Under the pieces are notes generated by a model that worked only from the letters and a program-made list of their open reading frames with translations, was not told the origin of the DNA and did no database searches. This document shows, piece after piece, positions 16,739 to 25,081 of a stretch of DNA of 61,221 bases; position 1 is the first letter of the stretch; every line of letters starts with the position of its first letter. A program made the position numbers and the translations under genes. The stretch covers positions 1 through 61,221 of the forward strand of contig CAJXKK010000016.1 of the NCBI GenBank assembly GCA_913055615.1, in the 5' to 3' direction. Source of the stretch: an uncultured Ectothiorhodospiraceae bacterium (GTDB lineage: Bacteria; Pseudomonadota; Gammaproteobacteria; XJ16; Halofilaceae).

Positions 16739-18172
16739 TCAGTCGTCCTGGACATTCCGGATGAACACGACATGCGTCTCTTCGCCGTCATGGTCGATGT
16801 GCTGGACATCGAGCAGGGCCGGGAACGCCCAGCCGTCGCGCCGGACCAGCCGCGTTTCGACGGTGACCGAGCGCTGCAGACGGACGAACGCCCAGTTGCG
16901 CGCCCAGGCGTCCCGATCGACCAGGCCACCGGCGTCCAGGGCGCCGGTGGACAGTTGCAGCATCTCTTCGCGCGAGTATCCCAGCAGATCGGCCGCCGCC
17001 TGACTGACCCAGGCGAGCGAGCCGTCCGGCCGCGACTGGAGTACGGGCCCCGGATAGCGCTCCAGACCCAGATCGCCATCCGCCGAAGGATCGACTAGTT
17101 GATGTCGGTCGATCGCCTCGAACAGCGTGACCAGCCACGCGGAGTGACGGCCCCAGCGAGTCGGTTTGACCGTCATTTCCACCAGTAATCCGGCCTGCCC
17201 GCCCGGATCGGGCCCTGGCAGCCGCACCGGGCCATCCACCAGCGGCAGCAGGCCCATCTCGCGACCGATCAGGTCGTTGGCCCGGCAGCCGAACATCCGC
17301 CCCGTCTCCGGATTCGCGAAACACGCGCGGCCCGTGTGACCGTCAATCACGAGCTTGCCGACGGGCGACATCTCGAGCTCGAACACGAACAGGGCCGAAT
17401 CCCGATCCGCAACCGGCGATGCGGCTTTGGGTCGGCGTGGGAGACCGTATGTGACGGCCACGTTGTGCGTAACCCGCTCACCGACATCGACTACGGGCGT
17501 CATCTCGAGCCGGTTCTCGAACAGACCGCCATCGCGCCGATAATTGCGCAGCTGCACCGTACACGGCTCGCCCCGCGCGAGCGCTCCACCCAGACGCCAA
17601 CGTCCCGCCTGATCACGATCGCCGCCCTGCAGAAAGCGCGCGTTGCGGCCGATGATCTCTGCGGGGCGGTACCCACTGATCCGACAGAAGCCGCGATTGA
17701 CATACTGGATGGGCGCATCGGGTGAACATGCGTCGGCGATCATCAGCCCGCGGCGCGGCGCGTCCGCGGCAGCCGCGGCGATCGGCATCGGTGCCAACTG
17801 CGCGAGATGACGCCGCAGTGCCGCCGTGACCGAGCGCAGGAGTGTCGGCACGCCGTCATAACGGATGGCGCTCGTGCGCGCGCCGGCGAACAGCACATAC
17901 CGGTAACCCGGCTCGCGACCCACGGGCTGCATCGCGACGAAACGGAATCCGCCCGGGGCATTCACACCGTCGGCGAGCATAACGATCGCCGGATGGCCCT
18001 CGTCGGGCGCGCGCCGCAGTACCCGCGTACGCGCGGCCGAGTTCACGCAGTCATAGTCCCCGAACCAGCACACGGGGCTTGCGGTCTCCGCACACACGAG
18101 ACCCGCACAACCCGTGCGTTCGCCGAGCGCGCGGACCATATCCGCCACCAACGGGGCCGTCGGTCCATCCAT
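16739..18172 (-). CDS. Multi-PAS sensor protein with a Cys-less LOV-like domain
   Basis: 477 residues from the ATG at 18172, chosen for an AGGAG site 11 nt upstream; starts at 18244 or 18328 are also open. Order: a GAF-like N-terminus (1-130), a LOV-like PAS (about 142-245), a PAS (about 265-360) and a PAS (about 375-477). The LOV-like part has IGRNARFLQGGDRD and LRNYRRDGGLFENRLEMTP, which keep the FMN-contacting Asn, Arg and Gln residues, but Ala178 replaces the photoactive Cys. The last PAS has GYSREEML and ETRLVRRDG. No kinase, GGDEF, EAL or DNA-binding output is present, so it must signal through a partner. It diverges from mntR. Flavin-based redox or light sensing is possible. Confidence 0.75.
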   Translation of the reverse strand: MDGPTAPLVADMVRALGERTGCAGLVCAETASPVCWFGDYDCVNSAARTRVLRRAPDEGHPAIVMLADGVNAPGGFRFVAMQPVGREPGYRYVLFAGARTSAIRYDGVPTLLRSVTAALRRHLAQLAPMPIAAAAADAPRRGLMIADACSPDAPIQYVNRGFCRISGYRPAEIIGRNARFLQGGDRDQAGRWRLGGALARGEPCTVQLRNYRRDGGLFENRLEMTPVVDVGERVTHNVAVTYGLPRRPKAASPVADRDSALFVFELEMSPVGKLVIDGHTGRACFANPETGRMFGCRANDLIGREMGLLPLVDGPVRLPGPDPGGQAGLLVEMTVKPTRWGRHSAWLVTLFEAIDRHQLVDPSADGDLGLERYPGPVLQSRPDGSLAWVSQAAADLLGYSREEMLQLSTGALDAGGLVDRDAWARNWAFVRLQRSVTVETRLVRRDGWAFPALLDVQHIDHDGEETHVVFIRNVQDD

Positions 18173-18266
18173 GCCGAAAGAAACTCCTGCCAGGCGATGC
18201 ACCGCTATCAACTGCAAAATCCAGGCCAGAAGGCACCCGACCATGGCGTCGCCCCCGTAATCGGGA

Positions 18267-18276
18267 ATGATATACT
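18267..18276 (+). promoter_or_regulatory. Extended -10 promoter of mntR
   Basis: TGATATACT gives an extended -10 element (TG-n-TATACT, -10 at about 18271-18276) roughly 50 bp upstream of the mntR ATG. No good -35 hexamer is seen 17 bp upstream, which extended -10 promoters tolerate. Confidence 0.45.
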
Positions 18277-18326
18277 CCGCGCCCGCCCGCCGCCCGGCAA
18301 TCGTCTCGACACGAAACGGACCCGCC

Positions 18327-18845
18327 ATGACCGAGCGCAGCCCCCTGTCGCATGTCAGTTCTTCCGAGAGGCCCGGCGAGATGCTGCCGGCGGAGGCCCA
18401 TGCACGGCAGCATGCGCGAGTGCGCAAGGCGCATGAGACGGAGCTCGTCGAGGATTATGTCGAACTGATCGCAGACCTGATCGATGCGAAAGGTGAAGCA
18501 CGGGCGGTCGAAATCGCGCGGCGGATGGATGTGCGTCAGGCGACGGTAGCGAAGATGATCGGAAGGCTACGCGATCACGGCCTCGTTACGAGCGAACCCT
18601 ATCGCGCCGTTTTCCTCACCGACGCCGGCCGCGCAATGGCGGAGACCTCACGCACGCGCCACAGCGTCGTGCTCGCGTTCCTGCGTTGGCTGGGCGTGTC
18701 CGAGGAGACCGCGCTGCAGGACGCCGAGGGCATCGAGCACCACGTCAGCGATGAAACGCTCGCGGCCATGCGAGCCCGGCTCGGACCGGAAGACGGCCCA
18801 GAGGGCGGGACACACCAGGGATCGAGCGAGAACGCCAATCGCTGA
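18327..18845 (+). CDS. mntR: Manganese-responsive regulator MntR (DtxR family)
   Basis: 172 residues from the ATG at 18327. The N-terminal winged helix (VEDYVELIADLIDAKGEAR, MDVRQATVAKMIGRLRDHGL) and the dimer/metal domain (RTRHSVVLAFLRWLGVSEE, DAEGIEHHVSDETL) closely follow E. coli MntR, including the His and Glu residues expected to bind Mn2+. It should repress Mn uptake and control Mn export when Mn2+ is high. No mntH or mntP gene lies in this window, so its targets are elsewhere. It converges with fnr, with only 14 bp between stop codons, and diverges from the PAS-protein gene. Confidence 0.92.
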   Translation: MTERSPLSHVSSSERPGEMLPAEAHARQHARVRKAHETELVEDYVELIADLIDAKGEARAVEIARRMDVRQATVAKMIGRLRDHGLVTSEPYRAVFLTDAGRAMAETSRTRHSVVLAFLRWLGVSEETALQDAEGIEHHVSDETLAAMRARLGPEDGPEGGTHQGSSENANR

Positions 18846-18863
18846 CCGCGAGGAAGCGGTCAG
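18842..18863. terminator. Shared hairpin across the mntR and fnr stop codons
   Basis: CTGACCGC (18842-18849), GAGGAA loop, GCGGTCAG (18856-18863) form a perfect 8-bp stem. The TGA codons of both convergent genes lie in its arms. There is no T tract, so it may be a pause or mRNA-end structure rather than a full terminator. Confidence 0.45.
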
Positions 18864-19639
18864 TTCGCCTGCCGGCCTACCCCATCGGGAGCGCGCTGCC
18901 CCGTCACGGGTTCCCCCGCGATCGACGCCAGCGACGCCGCATCCAGCACCCGCACCCAGCGCCGTTCGACCGCGATCACACCCTCCTCCGACAGACGCCC
19001 CAGCAGGCGCGACACCGTTTCCAGCGCAAGTCCCAGATAACCGGCGATGTCGTCGCGCGACATGGGCAGACGGAAGTCCTCGCCGGAGTATCCCGCGGCA
19101 TACAGCCGCTGACTCAGGCTATGCAGGAACAGCGCCAGCCGGGCCCGCGCGGTGCGGCGGCCGAGAGCGACCAGGTGTTGGTGGTCCTGCACCAGTTCGC
19201 GGCTGATGATCCGCAGGAGCTGATGCTGCAGGCCCGGAACATGACACGCCACGTCCTCGAGTTGATCGAACGGCACGGCGCAGACGTTGGTCCGCTCCAG
19301 CGCGATCGCATCGCAATGGTGGTGGCCATCGCTGATCGCATCGAGGCCAAGCAGTTCGCCCGGCAGATGGAAACCGATCACCTGCTCCTCCCCGTCGGTC
19401 GCCGGCTGGGTCGTCCGGACGCAGCCGGCCCGCACGACGAACAGATTCTCCAGGGTATCGCCCGACCGAAAGAGGCCGTCACCGGTTTCCAGGGGCAGGC
19501 GTGAACGCACAAGCGCGTCCAGCCGCGCCAGATCATCACCCAGAACTCCGGCCGGCAGGCACAGGGAACGCAGGGAACAGCCGGCGCACGAGCGGCGCAG
19601 CCGCCCCAGATCGACCACCCCTTCCTTGTCGTCCGTCAT
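18860..19639 (-). CDS. fnr: Oxygen-sensing regulator FNR/Anr
   Basis: 259 residues from the ATG at 19639, which has a GGGAG ribosome site. The 4Fe-4S ligands are in place: Cys18, Cys21 and Cys27 (SCAGCSLRSLC) and Cys120 in LERTNVCAVPF. The cyclic-nucleotide-type sensor fold (about 35-160) and the FNR helix-turn-helix (MSRDDIAGYLGLALETVSRL) with the recognition residues E-SR follow. The cluster should lose activity in O2, so the protein would act on anaerobic or microaerobic genes through TTGAT-N4-ATCAA sites. I did not find a clear FNR box in the flanking regions. Its presence suggests the organism meets low oxygen. Confidence 0.93.
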   Translation of the reverse strand: MTDDKEGVVDLGRLRRSCAGCSLRSLCLPAGVLGDDLARLDALVRSRLPLETGDGLFRSGDTLENLFVVRAGCVRTTQPATDGEEQVIGFHLPGELLGLDAISDGHHHCDAIALERTNVCAVPFDQLEDVACHVPGLQHQLLRIISRELVQDHQHLVALGRRTARARLALFLHSLSQRLYAAGYSGEDFRLPMSRDDIAGYLGLALETVSRLLGRLSEEGVIAVERRWVRVLDAASLASIAGEPVTGQRAPDGVGRQAN

Positions 19640-19774
19640 GGGATCTCCCGGGTGGCCGCACATCAGCGGCCCGACTCTAGCGACTGCGCCCCATCAGGCG
19701 CAAATGACAGTTTGGCCACTATACATCAGCGCCTGCACGCGGCAATCGCCCGCGACCGCCCCTCCCGAAAAAGG

Positions 19775-19799
19775 AAAAGCCGCCCGGAAGGCGGCTTTT
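19775..19799 (-). terminator. Terminator after etfA
   Basis: AAAA, GCCGCC, loop, GGCGGC, TTTT (19775-19799) is symmetrical and works on either strand. It lies about 50 bp past the etfA stop and ends the etfBA transcript before the leftward fnr gene. Confidence 0.8.
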
Positions 19800-19850
19800 C
19801 CCGATCGGCCACCGCACGCACCCCGGTAACCGCAAGCGCCCGCATCGAGG

Positions 19851-20789
19851 TTACCCGTCGAGGGCTTTGTCCAGCTCGGGCAGGGCCTCGAAGAGGTCGG
19901 CAACCAGTCCGTAGTCGGCCGCCTCGAAGATCGGGGCCTCGGAGTCCTTGTTGATCGCGACGATCACGCGCGACTCCTTCATCCCGGCCATGTGCTGGAT
20001 CGCACCGGAGATGCCGACCGCGACGTAGAGATCGGGCGCAACCACCTTGCCGGTCTGACCGACCTGGTAGTCGTTCGGCACGTAGCCGGCATCGACCGCC
20101 GCGCGGCTCGCACCGACCGCGGCGTCCAATTTGCCCGCAAGGCTCTCGATCAGCTGGAAATTCTCGGCCGAGCCCACGCCACGGCCGCCGGAGACGACGA
20201 TCGGTGCCGTGGTCAGTTCGGGGCCTTCCGACTCGGACAGGTCCGCGCCGACGAACCTGGCGAGACCCGCATCGGAACCGGATTCGATCGACTCGACACT
20301 GGCCGAACCGCCGCCCGCCTCGACCGCCTCGAACGAGGTGGCCCGGACCGTGATCAACTTGATCGCGTCCGTAGACTGCACGGTCGCCATGGCGTTGCCG
20401 GCATAGATCGGGCGTACGAAGGTGTCCTCGGAAATCACCTTCGATATATCCGAGACCTGCTGGACATCCAGCTTCGCCGCCACCCGCGGCATGATGTTCT
20501 TGCCACCGGTAGTGGCCGCCGCCAACACATAGTCATAATCGCCGGCGAGCCGCTCGATGATCGGGGCGACGTTCTCGGCTACGTGATTCTCCAGATGCTC
20601 ACCCTCGGCCAGCAGCACCTTGCGCACGCCCTCGATCGAGGCTGCATGCTGTGCCGCATCGCCACAGTTGTTGCCGGTGATCAGGATATCGATATCGCCG
20701 CCGATCTCGCGCGCGCAGGCGATCGCCGAGAGCGTACCCGATTTCAGCTCGGTATGGTCGTGTTCCGCATAAACGAGAATGGCACTCAT
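19851..20789 (-). CDS. etfA: Electron transfer flavoprotein alpha subunit
   Basis: 312 residues. EtfA binds FAD and, with EtfB, carries electrons from acyl-CoA, dimethylglycine or sarcosine-type dehydrogenases to ETF-QO. The N-terminus [13 protein letters not shown] and the conserved C-terminal FAD domain are visible: [36 protein letters not shown], and [10 protein letters not shown], ending with DLFEALPEL. It overlaps etfB by 4 bp. With ETF-QO at 14.9 kb and the FAD/GcvT protein at 25-27.6 kb, a full donor-to-quinone chain is encoded in 13 kb. Confidence 0.95.
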   Translation of the reverse strand: MSAILVYAEHDHTELKSGTLSAIACAREIGGDIDILITGNNCGDAAQHAASIEGVRKVLLAEGEHLENHVAENVAPIIERLAGDYDYVLAAATTGGKNIMPRVAAKLDVQQVSDISKVISEDTFVRPIYAGNAMATVQSTDAIKLITVRATSFEAVEAGGGSASVESIESGSDAGLARFVGADLSESEGPELTTAPIVVSGGRGVGSAENFQLIESLAGKLDAAVGASRAAVDAGYVPNDYQVGQTGKVVAPDLYVAVGISGAIQHMAGMKESRVIVAINKDSEAPIFEAADYGLVADLFEALPELDKALDG

Positions 20790-21538
20790 TGGATCACCTT
20801 CGCTTCGTTCCGGAGCTTGTCGATGAGTTCATCGACGCTCGATACCTTGACGCCGCCCGCGCGTGCCGGCGGCTCCTCGACCTTGACCTGCTTGAGGCGC
20901 GGCGTGATATCGACACCGAGATCGGCCGTCGTGCTCTGCTCGATCGGCTTCTTCTTCGCCTTCATGATGTTCGGCAGCTTCGGGTAACGGGGCTCGTTGA
21001 GCCGCAGATCCACCGTGGCGATCGCCGGCATCGGCAGCTCAAGGCTCTCAAGGCCGCCATCGACCTCGCGCGTTACCGTCACCGTACCGTCACCGGGCTC
21101 GAGCTTCGAGATCGAGGTGCCCTGGGGCCAGCCACGCAGCGCCGCCAGCATCTGCCCGGTCTGGTTCGAATCGTCGTCGATGGCCTGCTTGCCCAGCAAC
21201 ACCAGGTCAGGCGATTCCTGATCGCAGACGGCGCTCAGGATCTTGGCCACGGCGAGCGGCTCGACACCCGCATCGGCTTCGATATGCATGGCGCGATCGA
21301 CGCCCATCGCGAGCGCGGTGCGCAGCTGTTCCTGCGCCTGTTGCGGGCCGATGGTCACGGCCACGACCTCGGTCGCGGTGCCGGCCTCCCTGAGGCGGAC
21401 GGCCTGCTCGACGGCGATCTCGTCGAACGGGTTCATGGACATCTTGATGTTGTTGGTCTCGACGCCGGAGCCGTCGCTTTTGACGCGCACCTTGACGTAG
21501 GCGTCGACCACTCGCTTGACCGGTACAAGTACTTTCAT
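20786..21538 (-). CDS. etfB: Electron transfer flavoprotein beta subunit
   Basis: 250 residues, normal length. EtfB packs on EtfA and binds AMP. Family marks are [18 protein letters not shown] at the start, [18 protein letters not shown], the nucleotide loop [17 protein letters not shown], the recognition-loop region with [17 protein letters not shown]-like sequence, and [10 protein letters not shown]. It is the first gene of the etfBA operon and diverges from folD. The 457-bp divergent region upstream (21539-21995) shows no promoter I would defend. Confidence 0.95.
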   Translation of the reverse strand: MKVLVPVKRVVDAYVKVRVKSDGSGVETNNIKMSMNPFDEIAVEQAVRLREAGTATEVVAVTIGPQQAQEQLRTALAMGVDRAMHIEADAGVEPLAVAKILSAVCDQESPDLVLLGKQAIDDDSNQTGQMLAALRGWPQGTSISKLEPGDGTVTVTREVDGGLESLELPMPAIATVDLRLNEPRYPKLPNIMKAKKKPIEQSTTADLGVDITPRLKQVKVEEPPARAGGVKVSSVDELIDKLRNEAKVIQ

Positions 21539-21995
21539 GTCACACCTGCAGGTTGGAGGAACCGGATGCTGTCGCCCCGACCGTTGTGCGGGCGTACCTC
21601 ACGCCCGTTCAGCGCCCGGGGTCCACTGAGAATTCGAATAGGCCGCGCAGGGGGATTTCGCCCCCACAGCGCACGCCCGCGATCACCGCTCGGCTCGAGC
21701 GAGGTTGCGGCTTCGTCCGCGCTCGCGGACAGCACCGGGATTCAATCACAGCCGACGTCGCGCCACAAATCGCGGCGCCGTGCAATAGCGTCCGGCGAAC
21801 CGCGCGCATGGGTATGCAGTCTAGACAACCGGCGCAGGGCGACATCGACCGATAACGACGGCCATTTTCAAAAATGCGTCACGGCGCGGTCCACTTGCGC
21901 CACAATCGGCGCCAATCCGGCGACGCGCCGGTTCCCTGTCGCTATACTCGCGCCCCGATCGAATCGAATCCCGGCAGCAAGGGGGCGTTTCCGTT
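21539..21995. other. Divergent intergenic region, etfB/folD
   Basis: 457 bp without a supported gene. The frames that cross it are short and lack family features. The folD start at 21996 has no strong ribosome site. No repeat of the REP or nested-palindrome kinds is present. Promoters for both flanking genes must lie here, but I cannot point to clear hexamers. Confidence 0.5.
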
Positions 21996-22892
21996 TTGAT
22001 GGATCACAAGGATATCGACGGCCGCGCGCTGGCCGATGAGATCCTGACCGACGTCGGCGAGCGCGTCGCCGCCCTCAAGGCGGCGGGCTGGTTCCCGCGT
22101 CTGGTCTCGATCAGTGTCGGCGACAATCCGGCGGCCGAATTCTACGTCCGCAACCAGCGGCGCAAATGCGAGCGTGCCGGCATCGAGTTCGAGGAGCGCC
22201 AGTATCGTGAGGACATCACGCCGCAGGAACTCTATGCGGCGATCTGGGCGCTTAACGCCGACCCGCGGGTGACCGGCATCATCATCCAGCGCCCGGTACC
22301 GGCCAGCCTCTCGGTCAAGCAACTGCAGGCAGCCATCGACCCGCTCAAGGACGTCGAGGGCATGCACCCGACCTCCATCGGCAACATCGTCTACCGCGAA
22401 CTCGATCTCGCACCCTGCACCGCGATGGCATCGGTCGAACTCCTGCGCCGCACCGGCGTCCAGCTGGCAGGGCTGGAAGCGACGATCATCGGCCACTCCG
22501 AGATCGTCGGCAAACCCATCGCCTTCCTGCTGATGGCGGAGGGCGCCACCGTGACCGTCTGCCACCACATGACCCGCGACGTCGGCATCCACTCGCGCCG
22601 CGCCGATGCCGTGTTCGTCGCCGTCGGCAAACCCGACCTGCTCAACGGCGACATGATCAAACCGGGTGCGAGCGTAATCGACATCGGTATCAACCAGGTC
22701 GTCGACGCCGATGGCAACGAGCGCGTCGTCGGCGACTGCAATTACGCCTCCTGCGTGGAGACGGCCGGCTGGATCACACCGGTCCCCGGGGGCGTCGGCC
22801 CGGTCACGGTCTCCATCCTCATGCGCAATGCCGCGGTGGCCACACAGCGCCTCAAAGACCACTACGAGGCGCAGTTGCACCGCCGCCTCTGA
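21996..22892 (+). CDS. folD: FolD-like methylenetetrahydrofolate dehydrogenase, altered active site
   Basis: 298 residues with the FolD fold: ISVGDNPAAEFYV, PLKDVEGMHP, the NADP domain GHSEIVGKPIAFLL, VDIGINQV-like DIGINQVV and the end GWITPVPGGVGPVT. FolD normally converts methylene-THF to formyl-THF in two steps. Here the YxxxK motif reads Y49-VRN-Q53, so the lysine essential for cyclohydrolase is Gln; the folate-binding Asp of KDVDG is Glu120; QLPLP reads QRPVP; and PCTPxG reads PCTAMA. The oxidation step could remain while ring opening is lost. It sits 182 bp before the MttB-family gene, same strand, so it may serve that C1 pathway rather than housekeeping folate. Biochemical role is inference. 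Confidence 0.82.
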   Translation: MMDHKDIDGRALADEILTDVGERVAALKAAGWFPRLVSISVGDNPAAEFYVRNQRRKCERAGIEFEERQYREDITPQELYAAIWALNADPRVTGIIIQRPVPASLSVKQLQAAIDPLKDVEGMHPTSIGNIVYRELDLAPCTAMASVELLRRTGVQLAGLEATIIGHSEIVGKPIAFLLMAEGATVTVCHHMTRDVGIHSRRADAVFVAVGKPDLLNGDMIKPGASVIDIGINQVVDADGNERVVGDCNYASCVETAGWITPVPGGVGPVTVSILMRNAAVATQRLKDHYEAQLHRRL

Positions 22893-23074
22893 CGCCACGG
22901 GCAATCTGCGCGTCGCCAGCACGCCAGACCCGGGCCGCTTGCCGGCCGCATACTCCGGGCTTGATCCGGTGCCGGCATTGGCGCCGGCCGGGAACCGCGC
23001 CTACCATCGGTGGTCACAGGGCGCAGTGGCATGTCGCCCGACCACCACAGCCGCCGTAACGGGAGATCGAGGAA

Positions 23075-24616
23075 ATGAGCGAGAAACGACGCAGGGGCGG
23101 CGGTGGCCGTGCCGCCAGGCAGGCGGCACGCTCCGGGGCCGCATCGGCCAGTGAGCTGGCGTACGTCACGCGCAACGTGCCGTACTACGAGCCGCTTTCC
23201 GAAGAGGCCCTGAGTACGATCGAACACAACGCGGATACCGTCCTCGAAGAGATCGGCATCGACTTCCGCGACGATCCGGAGGCGCTGCAGCTGTGGCGTG
23301 ACGCCGGCGCCGAGGTCGATGGCGAGCGCGTGCGCATGCCGCGCGGCATGGCGCGCAAGCTGATCCAGGACAGCGCGCCCTCGGAATTCACCCAGCACGC
23401 CCGCAACAGCGAGCGCAGTGTGCAGATCGGCGGCAAGAACACCGTCTTCGTGCCCGGATACGGCAGCCCATTCGTGCGCGACCTCGACAACGGCCGCCGC
23501 TACGGCAAGCTCGAGGACTTCCAGAACCTGGTGAAGCTCGCCTACATGAGCCGCTCCCTGCATCACTCCGGCGGCACCATCTGCGAGCCGGTCGACCTGC
23601 CGGTGAACAAGCGCCACCTGGACATGGTCTACAGCCACCTGAAGTACAGCGACAAGTGCTTCATGGGCTCGGTGACCCACCCAGACCGCGCGCAGGACAC
23701 GGTCGAGATGGCGAAGATCGTCTTCGGCGAGGAGTTCGTCGCCAACAACTGCGTGATCGCCAGCCTGATCAACGCCAACTCGCCGATGGTCTTCGACGAC
23801 ACCATGCTCGGCGCGGCCCGGGTCTACGCGCGTAACAACCAGGCCTGCATCATCTCGCCGTTCATCCTCGCGGGGGCCATGTCGCCGGTGACGATCATGG
23901 CGACGCTGACGCAGATCCTGGCCGAGGCGATGGCCGGCATGGCATTCACGCAGCTGGTGAAGCCCGGCGCCCCGGTGGTCTTCGGCACCTTCGCCAGTTC
24001 CATGTCGATGCAGTCGGGCGCCCCGACCTTCGGCACGCCGGAGCCGGCGCTGGTGCTGTACGGTGCCGCCAACCTGGCCCGCCGCCTCGGCGTCCCGTTC
24101 CGCTCGGGCGGCTCGCTGACGGCCTCGAAGATCCCGGACGCGCAGGCGGCCACCGAGTCGACCAACACGATTGTCGCCACCGGCCTCGCCGGCGTGAACT
24201 TCGCGCTGCACTCGGCCGGCTGGGTCGAGGGCGGCCTCGCCATGAGCTACGAGAAGTTCATGCTGGACGTCGACCAGCTCGGCATGGTCCAGACCTTCCT
24301 CAACGGCGTCGACACCTCCGAGAACGGCCAGGGCATGGACGCACTGCGCGAGACCGGCCCGGGCAAGCACTTCCTCGGCAGCTCGCACACGCAGGCGAAC
24401 TTCGAGCACGCCTTCTACCGCTCGACGGTGGCGGACAACAACAGCTTCGAGCAGTGGGAATCCGAAGGCAGCCTCGATGCCGCCCAGCGCGCCAACAAGA
24501 TGTGGAAGAAGAACCTGGCCGAGTACGAAGCGCCCCCGATCGACCCGGGCGTCGACGAGGCCCTGCAGGACTACGTCAACCGCAAAAAGGCCGAGTTCCC
24601 GGACGCCAACTACTGA
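23075..24616 (+). CDS. MttB-family (trimethylamine methyltransferase-like) protein
   Basis: 513 residues of the MttB superfamily (COG5598), non-pyrrolysine type: no in-frame TAG is present. A basic Gly/Arg start (1-22) is followed by YYEPLSEEAL, VLEEIGIDFRDDPE, the barrel segments GGTICEPVDLP, PFILAGAMSPVTIM, GAPVVFGTFASSMSMQSG and a His/Glu-rich end. Characterised relatives move a methyl group from betaine or related quaternary amines to a corrinoid protein. No corrinoid protein, MtgA or RamA gene is seen here, so the acceptor is open. A GAGGAA site precedes the ATG. Neighbours (FolD-like, FAD/GcvT protein, ETF) suggest use of a methylated amine. Confidence 0.85.
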   Translation: MSEKRRRGGGGRAARQAARSGAASASELAYVTRNVPYYEPLSEEALSTIEHNADTVLEEIGIDFRDDPEALQLWRDAGAEVDGERVRMPRGMARKLIQDSAPSEFTQHARNSERSVQIGGKNTVFVPGYGSPFVRDLDNGRRYGKLEDFQNLVKLAYMSRSLHHSGGTICEPVDLPVNKRHLDMVYSHLKYSDKCFMGSVTHPDRAQDTVEMAKIVFGEEFVANNCVIASLINANSPMVFDDTMLGAARVYARNNQACIISPFILAGAMSPVTIMATLTQILAEAMAGMAFTQLVKPGAPVVFGTFASSMSMQSGAPTFGTPEPALVLYGAANLARRLGVPFRSGGSLTASKIPDAQAATESTNTIVATGLAGVNFALHSAGWVEGGLAMSYEKFMLDVDQLGMVQTFLNGVDTSENGQGMDALRETGPGKHFLGSSHTQANFEHAFYRSTVADNNSFEQWESEGSLDAAQRANKMWKKNLAEYEAPPIDPGVDEALQDYVNRKKAEFPDANY

Positions 24617-24636
24617 GGCGACCGGCCAACCGACGT

Positions 24637-24669
24637 GAAAAGGGGCGCCCATCGTGGCGCCCCTTTTTT
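24637..24669 (+). terminator. Terminator after the MttB-family gene
   Basis: GGGGCGCC (24642-24649) and GGCGCCCC (24656-24663) form an 8-bp stem, preceded by AAAA and followed by six T. It lies about 25 bp past the stop codon. Confidence 0.88.
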
Positions 24670-24690
24670 ATGTCCTGGAACGAAATTCTG

Positions 24691-25018
24691 GAACCACGAA
24701 TGAACACGAATGGACACGAATAGGGCTCCGGGACTTCATGGCTCCCGGGAGCTTCGCTGAAGCGTTTGCGGGGAGTGAAATCTTGTGTGAACCACAGATA
24801 AACACAGATGGACACAGATAAAAGTCAATGTCGATTGATGGCAGGCCACGGACGCGTGATTTCATAGCATCGCTGTTTTTGATCTTATCTGTGTTGATCT
24901 GTGTCTATCTGTGGTTCTTATACAATGTTCCCGTTACGGCCACCTTTCAGCGCAGCTCCCGGCACCCCTGCGTATCCCGGAGCCCTATTCGTGTCCATTC
25001 GTGTTCATTCGTGGTTCC
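24691..25018. repeat. Nested palindromic element, accacgaatg family, copy 2
   Basis: Outer arms ACCACGAATGAACACGAATG (from 24693) and an inverted copy ending near 25018 enclose inner arms ACCACAGATAAACACAGATG (24790-24823) and its inverted copy (24884-24919). The spacers carry facing gctccgggac/cccggagc segments. Same architecture as copy 1 at 11.6 kb. It lies between two convergent terminators. Confidence 0.82.
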
Positions 25019-25020
25019 AT

Positions 25021-25061
25021 AAAAAAAACCGCCGACCCCGTTACCAGGATCGGCGGTTTTT
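25021..25061 (-). terminator. Terminator after the dimethylglycine dehydrogenase-like gene
   Basis: On the minus strand CCGCCGA and TCGGCGG form a stem with a 14-nt loop, followed by eight T (25028-25021). A run of A on the other side suggests it works in both directions. Confidence 0.85.
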
Positions 25062-25081
25062 GGTGAACGTCCGTGTCGTGG

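Noticed and set aside
18173-18328. Longer N-terminus for the PAS protein that would share the CATG with mntR
   Set aside because: The region holds the mntR promoter, and the ATG at 18172 has a better ribosome site; the longer form cannot be fully excluded.
22893-23074. Cobalamin riboswitch before the MttB-family gene
   Set aside because: No B12-box or the usual stem order is seen; the gap is short and simple.
23075-24616. Pyrrolysine codon in the MttB-family gene
   Set aside because: The frame has no internal TAG, so it is the non-pyrrolysine type.
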